NCBI GenBank assembly: GCA_905331475.1
Contig: CAJNYU010000015.1
Coordinates: forward strand, 1-64,000
Origin: Rotaria socialis
Taxonomy: Eukaryota > Rotifera > Eurotatoria > Philodinida > Philodinidae
DNA: 64,000 nucleotides
Reading direction: 5' to 3'
Program-made: the position numbers and the translations under genes
Shown: positions 24,393 to 36,382 of the stretch, piece by piece
How the letters are laid out: every line of letters begins with the position of its first letter
Position numbering within the stretch: position 1 is the stretch's first letter
The notes under the pieces: generated by a model
What the model was told of the DNA's origin: nothing
The model's input: only the letters and a program-made list of their open reading frames with translations
Databases searched by the model: none

Positions 24393-25827
24393 TTCTTCGG
24401 TTCTAATCTTGAGCAGTATTTCCCATCTGATTATTATTATTTTCAGTCAGTAGCATCATTTTCGCTAGCGTTTCTATCTTTGATGCCGGTGAATATGAAA
24501 CATCAGAAGAAGAAAATAAGAAATATAATGATCATATTTTGTGTTTTCGAACAATGTTTGTGTGCAGTTCCGGTGTGAGTTGCAAGTAAAAGAAAAAGAA
24601 TACATATATAAAGAAGAAATGTTACCACCGAGCGTTTTCCCTATATCTTTTCTCCTAACAGTTTTTGTTTACTCCCGGTCCTGTTTATGGTTTTCATCAG
24701 TTTCGTCTATTCTATCTAGTCTCGATATTTTTCTATATGTTTCATTGTGTATACATATATACCTACTTATATATTCTTTTCTTTTTTTTTTTTTTTGGTT
24801 AAGGGTTCTATTTTGTCTATGCAACGTGTCATGTGTGTGCCTTGGGATAATCTTGTAATTTTTTGTGGCTAATTTTTGTGTTCGGTTTATTGTAGTTGCT
24901 ACATTTTTTTCAAGAAAACTAGAATGTTGCTCTCTTTTTTTCTATTGCAACACTAGATTGTTGGTGGTGCTGTTTTTTTTCTTCCTGTTATATATTTTTG
25001 TGCGCAAAAAGCGTAAGAATTTTTTTCACTTTTTTTTGTCTCTTGCTCTTCCGTTCATACTACTCCTACAGTTCTACTCGTTTTTTCCTTTGTGTTTTTT
25101 CATTTTGTTCGTTTATCTGCCTTACTATTACTATTATCACTATTACAGCTTCTTGAGAATATTTATGTGAAAAACGAGATCGCGTGCTACTATTGCTATT
25201 GCTGTTGGTTCGAATAAATTCTAAATCGGAATATATATAGAAACAAAAACAAAATCATTGTTTTTTTTTGATTCAACAATTACAGCAGGGATTATGCAAA
25301 GAACAAAACCTATATTTTTAGATATAAAAGTTGTACGGTATAATACAAGACAGATGTTAGTGGCATGATAAGACGAAACAAGGTTAGTAGCGTAATTAGA
25401 AAAGCAAACTTCGAGATTATCGGCTAGCCTTTTTTTGTACAGAGAAAGTCTTGCGGAGAGTACTTTCATAAGTGTGCCAGCGATACTTAATCACATGTTG
25501 CTGTTCTGCTTCCTATGAAAAAGAAAACTTTCTATTCTGTAATTTTAGTAACTCAACGTAGTTCATACTGACGAAAACTGAACGGAAGACATGGCTTGAA
25601 CAAGTAGGTTTTACTTTTTTGTATGTGTATACTTTTCACTGAGTATATGCGGAATAAGACAACACATGTTTTTATATTCTAGGATTATTGAGTCATGTTA
25701 AAGACTGAAATGTATTCATCTCTATTCGAGTATGAGAAGATCAGCCAGCTACACATGATTGAGAAGCATATCGGAAATATATCTGCCTCTATTACAAATC
25801 ATTATATTGTGTATCAAATGAAATAAA
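24085..25827 (+). other. Probable long 3' UTR with (GT)n microsatellite
   Basis: Pyrimidine-rich, ORF-poor DNA follows the zinc-finger stop. A (GT)n run lies at about 24359-24389, and an AATAAA at 25822-25827 could be the polyadenylation signal, giving a 1.7-kb 3' UTR. Open frames of 70-105 codons here (FFFLL-type translations) are T-run artefacts. Confidence 0.45.
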
Positions 25828-25977
25828 ACTATGAACAAAAAAATTTTTGTCTTTTATCTGTTCAGTTGAATTTGAGATTTATTTTATTTAAAAAACAAGA
25901 AAGTTCTGATTTCAAAAAAAAAAAGAAAAGATATCTTCTATTCTAGAAACTTAGTCGTCTAGTTTAATTTTATAGCA

Positions 25978-27186
25978 ATGGCTGAAAATGATATTGGAAA
26001 TGTCAATAACGAGAGCGAACTTGAACCGGAACAAAAGCGTAAACTTTTTATTGGAAGTTTATCGTATAGTATCGATGAAAATGTATTTCGCGATTATTGG
26101 GCACAATTTGGCACAGTTTTGTATGTTGAATCGTATTCTTACTGTTTGAGAAAAAATAATTTCTCTTAGAAATGCAATGATTCTACGCGATCGAGATGGC
26201 CATTCGCGTGGCTTCGGTTTTGTTACATTTGATAATTCAGCAAGTGTTGATGCTGTCATGAAAGCAAGACCACACACGTTGGATAATCGAGTTGTAGAAC
26301 CAAAACGAGCGGTAAAATGAAAACATACTGATTCAATTGTAATAGACTTTTGTTTTTCTAAATTTTAGGTACCACGTGAAGCATCTAGTAAACCCGACAC
26401 GCAGTTAGCAGTAAAAAAACTCTATGTAGGCGGTGTTAAAGAGCCCATCGTAGAAAATGATCTTCGAGATTATTTTTCTAAATATGGCACAATCGTTAAT
26501 GCAACTGTTACGAAAGATCGCGATGGTCAATATCGTGGGTAAGCATTGATTCAAACGATAGAATACGTGTGTAAAATTAATCATTTTCTTTTAGTTATGG
26601 TTTTATTGAATTTGACGAGTAAGCTACTGTTACCTTCTTGGAAAGTAAACTAATGATTTTGATCTAAAAAAATAGTTATGATCCTGTGGATAAAATCATC
26701 ATTGAAAAAAATCATTTTCTATGTGGACTTCAATTAGATGTGCAAAAGGCTCAATCGAAAGACAATTCACAACGTGGTGGCGGTGGTAATATGCGATTTC
26801 GACAAGGTCCTCCACCGATGGGACGATCGAATTATGGTGGTGGCGGTGGCGGTGGTGGTGGTGGTGGTTATAATAATCGCCAACAGAATACATTTGATGG
26901 TCCATATGGACGACAGCCGAACTATAATGATTATAATTCAAATTTCAATCAAGGTGATAATAATCGAGCTTCATTTGGTCAAGGGTAAGTTTCGAAGAAA
27001 AAAATAATGCCGCGAATTTTTCATACTTCAAAATCGTTTAGATATAATCAAGAAAGTGCTGGTGGGCCCATGCGACGTGGAAATATGAGAGGTGGTGGTC
27101 GTGGTTTTTCACCATATAATGGTCGTGGTGGAGGTCGCGGTGGCGGTGGTGGTGATCAAGGTCCATCATGGTCTTCATGGGATTGA
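25978..27186 (+). CDS. hnRNP A-type protein, two RRMs and Gly-rich tail (6 exons)
   Basis: Exons 25978-26120, 26170-26311, 26369-26538, 26595-26618, 26676-26984 and 27042-27186 give 310 aa. RRM1 has RNP2 KLFIGSL (residue 22) and RNP1 RGFGFVTF (61). RRM2 has KLYVGGV (112) and RGYGFIEF (151). The tail from about residue 187 is Gly-rich with a long Gly run, RGG-type repeats, N/Q/Y-rich segments and a terminal PSWSSWD. Two tandem RRMs plus a Gly-rich C-terminus define hnRNP A/B proteins, nuclear RNA-binding factors in splicing, export and mRNA stability. Length matches animal members (about 320-350 aa). Stretches on both strands of the Gly-rich exon are open by composition only. Which of the A1/A2/A3 paralogues it represents cannot be said. 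Confidence 0.93.
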
Positions 27187-27349
27187 AATTGAGATTGAAC
27201 TCTTTTTGTATATAGATGTTCTACGAAAAAAAATACACTTTTCTTGTCTTACTATTTGTTATGTTTAACTCTGCATGTACATATTGACACTTTGGATTCT
27301 ATGAAAGAAAATTACCAAAAAAAAGTGTGCAAAAATACAATTCTTGTAG

Positions 27350-29088
27350 ATGGAAAAACATCTAGACGATCTTCAACAACGTTTACATTCGACCATAAAT
27401 AATCTATGGTGTAGGACTCTTGGAAATGAAATAAATCGTCTATCATCAAGTCTATCCAATAAATTGCCTCTCTATCGAACAGGTTTAACACGTGAACAAT
27501 TGATGACGTCAATAAAATTGATTCAAGACTTGAATATAACCTCAACACATAACGATTTATACTATAGTAGTTTAAAGAATTATCTTTTATTTCTATCGAT
27601 TCATACACATAAACTTGTTTGTGAAATACTTCTGGGTCATGTTTATCATTTAAAACAACATCTCCATTATTGGAAACACGATGAACCAAGTAGATTAGCT
27701 ATAATAGATCAAATAAAAACAACATTTTGGTTTGATCAAGATCGCGATGATATACGTTCGACGGAAAAAGTGAAATTTTTAAATCAACAAGAACAATTTT
27801 TATCGAATATTATCGGTCGTTTAGCTTATACAATAACTAGTTTAGAGCAACAAGAAGAAATCAGTCTTGATTCAGTCATGAATTATACTAATGAACTTTA
27901 TAAATTGTTATTTGATAACGCATCAGTGGATTATAATTCTCATAGTGATTTAGTCGATGTTATTGAAGTTTATTCGCAAATGTTAAATTCATTTGATGAA
28001 TTTAAATCGCGATGGGCTAATTTAATGCACTTATATAATAGACCAACACATATTAAACGTTATCTTCCGTATTACGTATGCGCTACTTCAATAGGACTTT
28101 ATACAGTATATAAAGTTTATACGAATAGAGAACAAATAATAAATTATATTTATACATCTTATGATTCATTAACATTTTTTGTTAATGAACATTTAATAGC
28201 ACCATTAAAAACGATTTACAAGTCGACCTTTGAATCGCGTGCATCACAAACGGCTTTTGAAAATTCACAATTGAATTATATAAATTCGAAAAAGATTCTC
28301 GAAGAAATGCTAGAAGAATACGGACGTGAACATGCGGGTACATTATCACAAGTTAATAACGCTAGTCTACAAGAATTTTTATCGACATTAAATGAACGTG
28401 CTCGAAATGAAGATATGAATATTGTTATGAAGAATTATCAGCTCGAAATGAATCAACCAATCAGATCTGCTCTTTTAGGAGATTTAATTAAAGGTAGATT
28501 TTCAATAAATGCCTACTGAAATAATCGTTTCGTTTAGGCATATTGATTCAAGTTCAAAAAGTAAAAGTCGATGGCGAAGGTTTAGTCATTCAAATCGATC
28601 AATTGATGAAACAAAATGAAATTAATTTTAGTTTACTCGCCACCATCCCTGCGATATTATTAATTACATTTTTAATTATTTCAACAAAAAATGTTATTTC
28701 TAATTTTCTAATTAAACAACGAAAATTCGATATATCAACACTACGTCTACGAATAATAAGAAAGATGCGAGAAATAGAACATGTGCTTATATTTAATATT
28801 GAAACACCAGCGTTGACAATGAATAATAATGAAATAATTGTAACCGAAAAAGAACATAACGAAAATCATAATCATCTCGAGGTAATGACAAATTTAACAT
28901 ATGGGCGTTTTCTTTCGCTAGTTTATGAATTAAAATATTTCACCAATCAAATTAAATCACAACGTATGCTTTCAAACGAATTTAATGAAGATATTAATTT
29001 ATTAACACATACACAATTATCAGTACAACAAAAAATTTTGATCATTCAACAAATCTGTCACTCGTATTCGTTTCTTGTTCATTCTTAG
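27350..29088 (+). CDS. NCA2-family mitochondrial membrane protein (2 exons)
   Basis: Exons 27350-28493 and 28538-29088 with a 45-bp GT-AG intron give 564 aa. The join reads LLGDLIKG-GILIQVQKVKVDGEGL, the most conserved block of the NCA2 domain, followed by NEINFSLLATIPAILLITFL with a membrane segment. An earlier membrane segment (YLPYYVCATSIGLYTVYKVY) lies near residue 250. Yeast Nca2 is a mitochondrial membrane protein of about 616 aa affecting expression of mtDNA-encoded ATP synthase subunits Atp6/Atp8; the animal function is poorly known. The gene starts only 163 bp after the hnRNP stop on the same strand. Confidence 0.85.
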
Positions 29089-29159
29089 TAATTTTTTAAA
29101 GGTGCCTTTTAGACTTGTTTTTCCCATTGTAGTCCGAGTGTTCATTGGTGAAAAGTTAT

Positions 29160-29165
29160 AATAAA
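29160..29165 (+). promoter_or_regulatory. Polyadenylation signal of the NCA2-like gene
   Basis: AATAAA followed by an A run, about 72 nt after the stop codon. Confidence 0.5.
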
Positions 29166-29524
29166 AAAAAAATATTGATTTAAAAACAACTAGAAAAGTA
29201 TTATAATAGAAAATTCGAGCTCTCTACTATACTTTTCTCAGTAATTTTATCTCTTCAGACACTTACACATGTACTCTTTCAGTGCATAATCTGGTGAGAG
29301 TACTTAACCTAATAGAATTTTTTGTTAAATAGAAAAACTACAGATAGCTCTTTTTACCTTGTATGCATCATTTTGTTTTTAAGACACTTTGCATATTTTT
29401 TTCGCTTTGTCAAATAGATGGCAAAATGGCGCAGGTGATGAATTAAATGAGTCATATCAAAATGAAACTATTTAAATCGTTGAAGTTTGAAATAGTTTCT
29501 TAAAAGCATACTATTTGAAAAGAC

Positions 29525-30118
29525 ATGATCAAAATAGCAACATTTGTCTGTTGGCTCGCCACTTTTTTTGTGATTAATATCAATGCTGAACCCTACTTAA
29601 TATTTCCTCAGCATATGCTACCACCTATTGGTCATACTTATAATGTTAGCTTTACCGGTACTGCCGTTACGACTCCTGTAGCTGGCGTTTATTCTATACA
29701 AGCTGTTACGGCTAATAACCAAGAAACAATAATAGGCTATCGACTTTGGGAAGGATATACTAGAGATACTCGTGAAATACTTTACACAGTATCATATTCA
29801 AATGGTACAAGTTTTCAAGCTGGAGTAGATCCTGATACGGGAAAATGTTTCGCCGCTGAACGCCTAGACGTAAATTGTACAGGCTGGTCAAGTACCGATG
29901 TCCTCAAATGGAATAATAAGTGTTTAGAGAAGTCAAAACAAGAGCCCAAGAGCAGTACAAAAATGATTGTTCAAGCAGATACTTCTAATTTAAGACGTCC
30001 AATTGGTTTGAATCTAACAATAACAATCGAGGGTACTCCTATTCCATTATTCTCAACTTTTCAGTTTTCATCAGAAACTAAGGGAAAACATTTTCCTCAT
30101 GTTAAATGTAATTTTTAA
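29525..30118 (+). CDS. Small secreted protein of unknown family
   Basis: An intronless 197-codon frame has a clear signal peptide (MIKIATFVCWLATFFVININ, likely cut near NA-EP). The mature part has several N-glycosylation sequons (NVS, NGT, NCT, NLT), four cysteines and mostly beta-type alternation. The pattern YRLWEGYTRDTREILYTVSY followed by GKCFAAERL loosely recalls ependymin- or LolA-like extracellular lipid-binding folds, but this is only an impression. An AATAAA lies 12 nt after the stop. Confidence 0.7.
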   Translation: MIKIATFVCWLATFFVININAEPYLIFPQHMLPPIGHTYNVSFTGTAVTTPVAGVYSIQAVTANNQETIIGYRLWEGYTRDTREILYTVSYSNGTSFQAGVDPDTGKCFAAERLDVNCTGWSSTDVLKWNNKCLEKSKQEPKSSTKMIVQADTSNLRRPIGLNLTITIEGTPIPLFSTFQFSSETKGKHFPHVKCNF

Positions 30119-30129
30119 CAAGCATAGCA

Positions 30130-30135
30130 AATAAA
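30130..30135 (+). promoter_or_regulatory. Polyadenylation signal of the secreted-protein gene
   Basis: AATAAA, 12 nt downstream of the stop codon at 30116-30118. Confidence 0.55.
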
Positions 30136-32142
30136 GAAGCTTGCTAGCTTAGTCTCTTTGAGGTTGAAATACGAAATTCACATATTTACATGTAGCTCAA
30201 ACATATTTAATATTAGTTGTTGAGCCGTATGATGAGGTGGTAAAGAATGAAAACTCAAGAGAGTGTGGATAAAAGTAAAACGCAGCCACATCCTTTTCGG
30301 ATATATGGTACTGTATCAATTGTACTGCATTCAAATCAATAAGACCTAACTGATCTGTTCAGTAATGACATTAAACTCGAAATCGCTCAATAGATGAAGA
30401 TAGAATCAAACTAACTTGTTTCGATTCTGTAATTTATTTTAAAAGATGCCTGTAGAATAGAGTTGGTATTTTCAACGTCAGTTAATTATGTGATCGAAAA
30501 TAGCGTGGTTGACTACGAAAAGTGTTTCCTTTATATCCTGCAACTTTATCGATAATTTAGTCGAATTATTCAAGAAGTTCTGGTATTCTATACAAATTCT
30601 ACAAAGCAGGTCGAGAAAAATAGTGCTTGCTAATGTCTCTGGCTAAATCAAGCGCTGGATAGATATGTCTGGTTTACTTTTAGTTAAATTTATGGTTGAA
30701 TGCTGGAATTTTTGTGGCTTCTTCGACTCAATGTCCCGATAAACCGAGACGATTTCTATCTAAGCTTTCAGTATTCTAGTTACTTCAACTTATCTAGTTT
30801 TTTCTATCCAATGCTAGATTTGAAGATCACATGCACAATGTCTTACCAGTTTGACAAAGACAATAGACAGTCTTGCAATTTTTATTTACTAAAAGCTTTT
30901 ATAGCAACTAGTTATTGACATTTGAATTTTACAAAACATTAAAAGCGACAGTCCTCGAGCTGCAGTGGTTTCGTAGTTTTATTATGTTTATACATTTCAA
31001 ATAGCTGCGAATTTGTGCGACAATGTTTTTATCGACAGCACGAAAAATTCGCAGTAAGAACGAAATAGACGAGACAAAAAGGAATCTTTTATCTTATCAA
31101 TTACATCATTCCCTTTGCTTGCATCAGAAAACGCTTGTAACAATGATATCAACAGTTTGAAATCTTATGGATGTAGTATGCTTTATCGCCACTGCAAGAA
31201 CACGACAATACTTACAACACTATCAAAGTTTGCTCTCTCTATATTTCTTCCTCCGAAGCGTCGAAGAAAAATAAATAATGATGCTATTTACTGGTAAGGA
31301 ACATTATCATCTCCAACAAGGATACCATATTTCGTTACTTTTATTCAGATTAAAATGGAATCTTGCACACAGTACCGAATATCAGATATAACTTTCGAAG
31401 TGTGCGATGGAACCTTTAATCGATTAGTATTCAGAAAAAACCCGGCCACTCAAGAATAAGTATAACCAACATGACTGATTCGAGTTTGTTACCCGTGCAA
31501 TATATAACACTTTTCTATGCTGCACCACATATAATCCGATACAATTCGTTATGTTCACTAATAAAAGGATATACCTTCGTTTAGTTCACATTTTATGTGT
31601 ACAGATAGTTTAGCTAGCTCATTAAACAAATTAAGAGGTTAACATAGAGCTTTCGATAGGACAGAAGTTGCTTCATGAATTTCTAGTCAACGAAGAAAAG
31701 CAGTGTACTTCCCAAAAAATTCTTTTTTTGATCATTTATTTATTAAATAAACGCCATCGATCAATCGATGAAAATAATTACTTGATAATAAGACAGTGAC
31801 TTTTTCTGATTTAACTGCATAGTGACATACCACCTCTCTTTTGCTTCAGATCCTTCAGCAACAAAAGTTTAATATCTCAATAACTGTTGTTTTATAATAT
31901 TGAGCTGGAGTTTGACTACACAATTTGAATCAGTAGTAAAAGTACTAGAGCGCAGGTCTACATAGATAGTATTTTAAGCGATGACGATGATAAATAGATC
32001 ATGTGAACGTTCAGCTCAAGAACCTAGATGTGAGAACATAGCCTATCTAACTAGTTTTTAATCCAAGCAAAATATTTTCTGTTGATTCAAAAGATCTTTT
32101 CTCGAGACAGTAACATTTTTCAGATTGAGTTTATTTTTGAGT
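30136..32142. other. 2-kb intergenic stretch
   Basis: Short open frames (60-72 codons) show no coding character. No repeat or RNA gene is recognised. Confidence 0.45.
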
Positions 32143-32976
32143 ATGGCTACATCAGCCAGTGCAACTCCAACTAAAGCAAAGCGTAAATTGGCGCTAGTGA
32201 TGGGAATCGGCAAATACCAAAATATCGTTGCATTATCCAATCCAGAAAATGATGCCGACGATATGACATCTGAACTCAAAAGCATTGGTTTTACTGTTAC
32301 GAAGGCATTACATTTAACACGTGATAGCATGGACAGCGTTCTGGAGGAATTCAAAAAGTCGATTCAACAAAGTGATATGGTCTTATTTTATTTCGCAGGG
32401 CATGGAGTACAATGGAAAGTATGTATCGGCGTTTAAAATGTGAAGCTAGTTCGTTTGGTGATTCGAAAGTTTAAAATTTTATTGTAGGAACAAAACTATT
32501 TGTTACCAGCAGATATTCCAAATGTGTCTGGGATTGATTTGAACGAAAAAGCAATTAATGCGCAGCGTTTTCTGGATGATTTGAACGATAGAAAACCATT
32601 TGTAACAATCTTTCTGTTAGACTGCTGTAGGACGTCTTACCACACTACATTCCAAATAGATGTTCAGAATGCGAAAACTGAAGAATCTAAATTAGCTGGT
32701 TTTAAGGAAATGCAGGGAGCTGGCGCATTGATTGCATTTGCTTGTGCTCCAGGGATTCCAGCTATAGATACAGCAACTGGACAAGTGCAACGAAATGGTC
32801 TATTTACAAAATATTTGTTGCGGCACATTAAAACTCCAAATGAAGACATTCGAATGATATTATCTGTTGTAAGGAAGGAAGTTCGACAGGACTCAAAATC
32901 AAGACAGATTCCCTTCGTTAGCGACGGATTATTAGAGAAGAATATATATCTGTGTGATCAGCCACGGCGTAAGTAA
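32143..32976 (+). CDS. Caspase-like (C14, p20) peptidase (2 exons)
   Basis: Exons 32143-32418 and 32488-32976 (69-bp intron) give 254 aa. KRKLALVMGIGKYQN, LSNPENDADDM and VLFYFAGHGVQWK, with catalytic His 87 in the GHG motif, precede VTIFLLDCCR, where Cys 139 in D-x-C-R is the likely nucleophile. The frame ends ...FVSDGLLEKNIYLCDQPRRK. This is a C14 caspase/paracaspase-type p20 fold, predicted cysteine endopeptidase, with a basic-residue or Asp preference that cannot be read from sequence. There is no death-fold prodomain. The stop lies inside a perfect donor (C-GTAAGTAATAG at 32969), so the protein may continue into the B-box exon at 33510 (see findings). The ATG at 32143 is preferred over upstream non-ATG extension. 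Confidence 0.85.
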
Positions 32977-33502
32977 TAGATTTGTAGTGTTGCTTGTTTG
33001 ATTTCTTGAGAATATCGTATTTTGGTGTCAGGACCAACAAATGTTCACAACTAACTCAGAGCTACTGTAAAGAATGATGAGAAGAAATGTCAATTCATGT
33101 TCATTGTTCAAATGACGAATTAAGTCACAAAAATACTTTCAGTATTTTCCTTTTTCCCTACGCAAAACTTGATACCCTCCGTGTATAACTTTTATTAGCT
33201 TGATACAAAAATAAGGAAAAAAGTTCTATTTTTTGCTGATGTGATGGATTTTAATTTTCATGAATTCGATAAATCCACAGAAAGAATATTACCGAATATT
33301 TTCACTGGTTTTGAATCGTTTGAATCTGTTACTGTTGAAACAGTATCTTTGAACTTTCTTTTATCTGTATCATCAAATGATCAATGTTTTGATAATTCTT
33401 CTATGAATGTATCCACTTGAACATCAACTTGTTCATTTACTGTGCCGACAAATTCCACTGAAATAGTTTAAAATACATATTCATTTTTTGCATTCATTTT
33501 TT

Positions 33503-34490
33503 ATGATAGCTGTCATCAAATGTTCTAATGATTGCTTTGATGACGCTGCACTTTGGTGCACAAAGTGCGAGAGTGATCTTTGCTCGAAGTGTAGCAAAAG
33601 CAGCCATTCACAACCAACTTTTCGCAAGCATCAAATGATACCCATTGGACAAAAGCCTTGGCAGCCAATGTTATGTCAGGCACACCCAGGCGAGAAACTG
33701 AATTATTGGTGCTGTGATTGTGATGAAGTAGTCTGTCACGGCTGCGTGTTTGACAAACACCGTGCACACACAGTTAGAGCCGTAACTGACGTTGTGAAAG
33801 ATGTAGAAAACGAAGTCAGTATTCAATTTTCTGCCTATTTCTTTGAATAAAACATATTTTTATGGAGTTTAGATGAGAGAGATATTTGAAGGAGTATGGT
33901 CACCATTAAAAGAAGCTTCAAAAACAGCACAATCGATGATCAATTCGATTGTAAACGTTAAGAATGATAGAATTATTGACGCTTTTGCGTCACTACGCAT
34001 ATCAATCGATAAGTATGAAAAAAGATTACTACATCGAATCGATGAGATCAACACAAACAGAAAGAAACTGCTTGAAGATTATGAAGACGACGTAATGTGC
34101 GAGAAGAAGAAACTTGCTAAGTCTGAAAAAGAGTTCGACGACAATCTTTTGAACAATAACTATGATGTAATATTGAAAGTAAAGAAAAGTTGGATCGATA
34201 TTATCAAGAAAATTGCCCAAGATGTAGGAAAATTGAAACCACCTACCACAGTCGAGTACAATATTGAAGGCATCGATCAATTATCAACGGATATGGATAG
34301 GATTCTCAATTCTGTGTGGATCGTTCAAAGAAAAGGTAAATTGTCTGCCAGCATCTATATACGTACACAAGTGATTTCACTGCTTTCTGAGTTTGCATCA
34401 AACACTTTTATTCGCTCCTCAAATCTTTTGCAAAGGACGAGGGACGTTTTGGGGTCATTTCGGTCCAATTTGAAAAATACTTCGGTTTAG
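33503..34490 (+). CDS. Tandem B-box zinc-finger coiled-coil (TRIM-like) protein
   Basis: Exons 33503-33814 and 33873-34490 (58-bp intron) are in frame. The first encodes two B-box-like zinc modules: KCSNDCFDDAALWCTKCESD through CSKSSHS, then LCQAHPGEKLNYWCCDCDEV through CHGCVFDKHRAH. The second encodes a long charged coiled coil (ISIDKYEKRLLHRIDEINTN, then KKLLEDYEDD). The layout is that of TRIM proteins lacking the RING. A donor-like GGTAAATT at about 34336 may mark the true end of exon 2, so residues after WIVQRKG are doubtful. The ATG at 33503 gives MIAVIKC; alternatively the first exon is an internal exon of the preceding caspase gene. Function is probably protein-protein interaction or ubiquitin-pathway scaffolding. 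Confidence 0.65.
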
Positions 34491-34499
34491 TCTGAAGGT

Positions 34500-34739
34500 T
34501 TCTCTATACCGTTTCTAAAAATTTCAGCTTCATCAACTGTGTATTTGAGATGTGCAGGATAAGGTTTTCTCTTACCCTATACTCTAATAAAGGAATTTTC
34601 GTTTACCCTTATCCTACCCTGACCCTACCCTACCCTGTAAAACTTTTATATTCCTTACCCTTACCCTGCAAAATCCGTAGAACTGAAGAAAGAAATACTA
34701 AAATACCATAAACTATTCATTTATCTCATTACAAATAAT
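34500..34739. repeat. Degenerate ACCCT repeats flanking the hAT remnant
   Basis: TTACCCT, ATCCTACCCT and GACCCTACCCTACCCTG words cluster at 34571-34680. They lie just beyond the 3' end of the hAT transposase fragment, where subterminal repeats of hAT elements would be expected. They could also be interstitial telomere-like DNA, but the unit is not the TGTGGG type. Confidence 0.5.
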
Positions 34740-35069
34740 CTACAAAACATTGCAATAAATCTTTTTAAAATTTCTAATAAACAAGATATCGTCCACAATA
34801 TCGTCACCTATGTTTTGGCATCGCTTTTCGAGGATTCTTCCAGTGATACTGAATATTCTTTCGCTTGTGCATGAACTAGCTGGTATACCTAGTAATGATC
34901 CTACTAAAACACTTAGCGTCGGATAATTTATACTCCACTTCTTCCACCATTGTAATACATATTCTTCATTACTAATAACTAATTTTGCTTTAGCATAGCG
35001 TTCAATTTCATCTTCATCATCTTCACTTGAATCATCTTGGCTTGCTACCCAGGTCGACTGATTCGGCAT
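34740..35069 (-). pseudogene. hAT transposase C-terminal dimerisation fragment
   Basis: A 109-codon minus-strand frame contains EEYVLQWWKKWSINYPTLSV, then LLGIPASSCTSERIFSITGR and DDIVDDILFIRN, the hallmark hAT-family C-terminal dimerisation domain (WW..YP.LS, P.SS..SER.FS..G). An acidic stretch (DDSSEDDEDE) precedes it. Everything N-terminal, including the BED finger and catalytic core, is missing; the frame enters the CGGATCC repeat at 35060. The fragment could not be active. hAT elements leave 8-bp duplications, matching the three MITEs in this window. Confidence 0.85.
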
Positions 35070-35365
35070 CGGATCCGATAGGAACCTGGAAATATCCTAC
35101 AATCCGATACAACTCTATTGGATTCCGGGTCGAGGAATCGATGTCGGATCCTCAGTGTCGGAATCCTATGAACTTCCGATGACATGCAACGGTTTTTCCT
35201 TGGAATTGATAGGAATCCGACACTGAGGATCCGGCATCGATTCCTCGACCCGAAATTCAACGATAATTCTGTAAGATCTTGCGGGATCCGAGAAAATCCT
35301 ATTGGATTCCAGTCGGATCGGATGGGCTCCGATAGGTGCCTACTGTCGGATTGCTCCACCTGGGA
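35050..35365. repeat. CGGATCC-rich repeat with internal palindrome
   Basis: About 43 bp at 35127-35169 (GGGTCGAGGAATCGATGTCG onward) are repeated inverted at 35209-35251. The surroundings are variations of CGGATCCGATAGG and GGATTCC. Same family of words as at 5450-5665. Open frames of 84-108 codons on both strands are repeat translation. Confidence 0.7.
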
Positions 35366-35649
35366 ATTCACAAGAAAAGAAGAAACATATATAAGTGATT
35401 ACTGTACCAAAGAAGCTCTTTTTTTCTTTCAATGGTAGGTGAAGGTTTCCAATATTTTAATCTAATGAGCATATACCAATCATTTGCTTGCATATATAAT
35501 TTTTCGTGAATGATGGACTTCGATATTGTTAGATCAGACAAATAATATACAGTGGCTCCCAAAATTATCCAACAAGCAGTCGCATGTTTTTTTCTCGCTT
35601 TATATCTCGGACATAACAAAAGATAGAGAGCTCGGGTTTTCACCAACTT

Positions 35650-35749
35650 NNNNNNNNNNNNNNNNNNNNNNNNNNNNNNNNNNNNNNNNNNNNNNNNNNN
35701 NNNNNNNNNNNNNNNNNNNNNNNNNNNNNNNNNNNNNNNNNNNNNNNNN
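35650..35749. other. Assembly gap (100 N)
   Basis: A run of exactly 100 N, the conventional placeholder for a gap of unknown length. Open frames drawn across it are meaningless. Confidence 0.99.
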
Positions 35750-35911
35750 GTTCTAAAAAGCCGAATCGAATCGAATGGCACTTTTGTCATCGGTTTCGGT
35801 CTCTGTTAGGGAATTGTTAGCAAGAGGATGTTCACTTTCAAGATTCACAACTCTAACCTTCAGATAGTCGTCCTATTTCAATGCTACACCCAACACCCAA
35901 AACCCAATACT

Positions 35912-36088
35912 CAGAGCCCGCGGGAAGGACCTAATATTGGGAGGGTGTAAGGGGGTGTTTGCAACAAAGTTCGCAAAAAAAAGCTCAAAACTTGCAAAAA
36001 ATCTTCTCCTGTCGCTGAGAAAAATTGAAAATTTTCAATTTTTGGGCGGGGGGGTAACCCCCCCCCCCCCTCACTTCCGCGGGCTCTG
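35912..36088. mobile_element. 177-bp hAT-type MITE with perfect 8-bp duplication
   Basis: Terminal inverted repeats CAGAGCCCGCGG(G)AAG and CTTCCGCGGGCTCTG are flanked by CCAATACT on both sides (35904-35911 and 36089-36096). The inside is non-coding and contains a G run followed by a run of about 14 C (GGGCGGGGGGGTAACCCC). The 8-bp target duplication and CAGAG-type ends fit the hAT superfamily. Confidence 0.88.
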
Positions 36089-36273
36089 CCAATACTCAAA
36101 AGTGTTGGGCTGGTTTTGGTCTCGGTACATGCCTAGATGCAATAGACCAAATAGTCAACGTTTTGCATACTTCATCAAACTCATCGTTGACACAATTTTC
36201 AAATGAGGTATTATACTCAATTTGTACTTGTAGTATATATATTAATAAAATCGCTCATTGCAAAATATAAAAA

Positions 36274-36382
36274 GATGAGTCGGATAGCGTCTGTGGTTAG
36301 ATTGGTAGCAAACGCCTATTTTCAGCTACTTTATGGGAGTCATAGTTAAGCGAAGTAACCACGTAACAACGCCGCACTCATC
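36274..36382. repeat. Short element with GATGAGT inverted ends
   Basis: GATGAGTCGGATAGCGT at 36274 and ACGCCGCACTCATC ending at 36382 form imperfect inverted ends, with GTGGTTA/TAACCAC inside. The left portion (GTGGTTAGATTGGTAGCA) resembles a tRNA D-arm or A box, so a tRNA-derived SINE fragment is also possible. It is not a functional tRNA: no T-arm or acceptor pairing. Confidence 0.4.

Noticed and set aside
24360..25170. Three consecutive frames of 72-105 codons (FFFLL-rich)
   Set aside because: They lie in the T-rich probable 3' UTR of the zinc-finger gene and include a GT microsatellite; composition explains them.
26699..26941. Minus-strand His/Tyr-rich frame opposite the hnRNP Gly-rich exon
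   Set aside because: Antisense of GGT/GGC repeats in a well-supported exon.
35526..35790. Open frames spanning the N run
   Set aside because: They exist only because N is read as any codon across an assembly gap.
36274..36382. tRNA-like D-arm (GTGGTTAGATTGGTAGCA)
   Set aside because: No anticodon arm, T-arm or acceptor stem can be formed; better explained as a short repeat with inverted ends.
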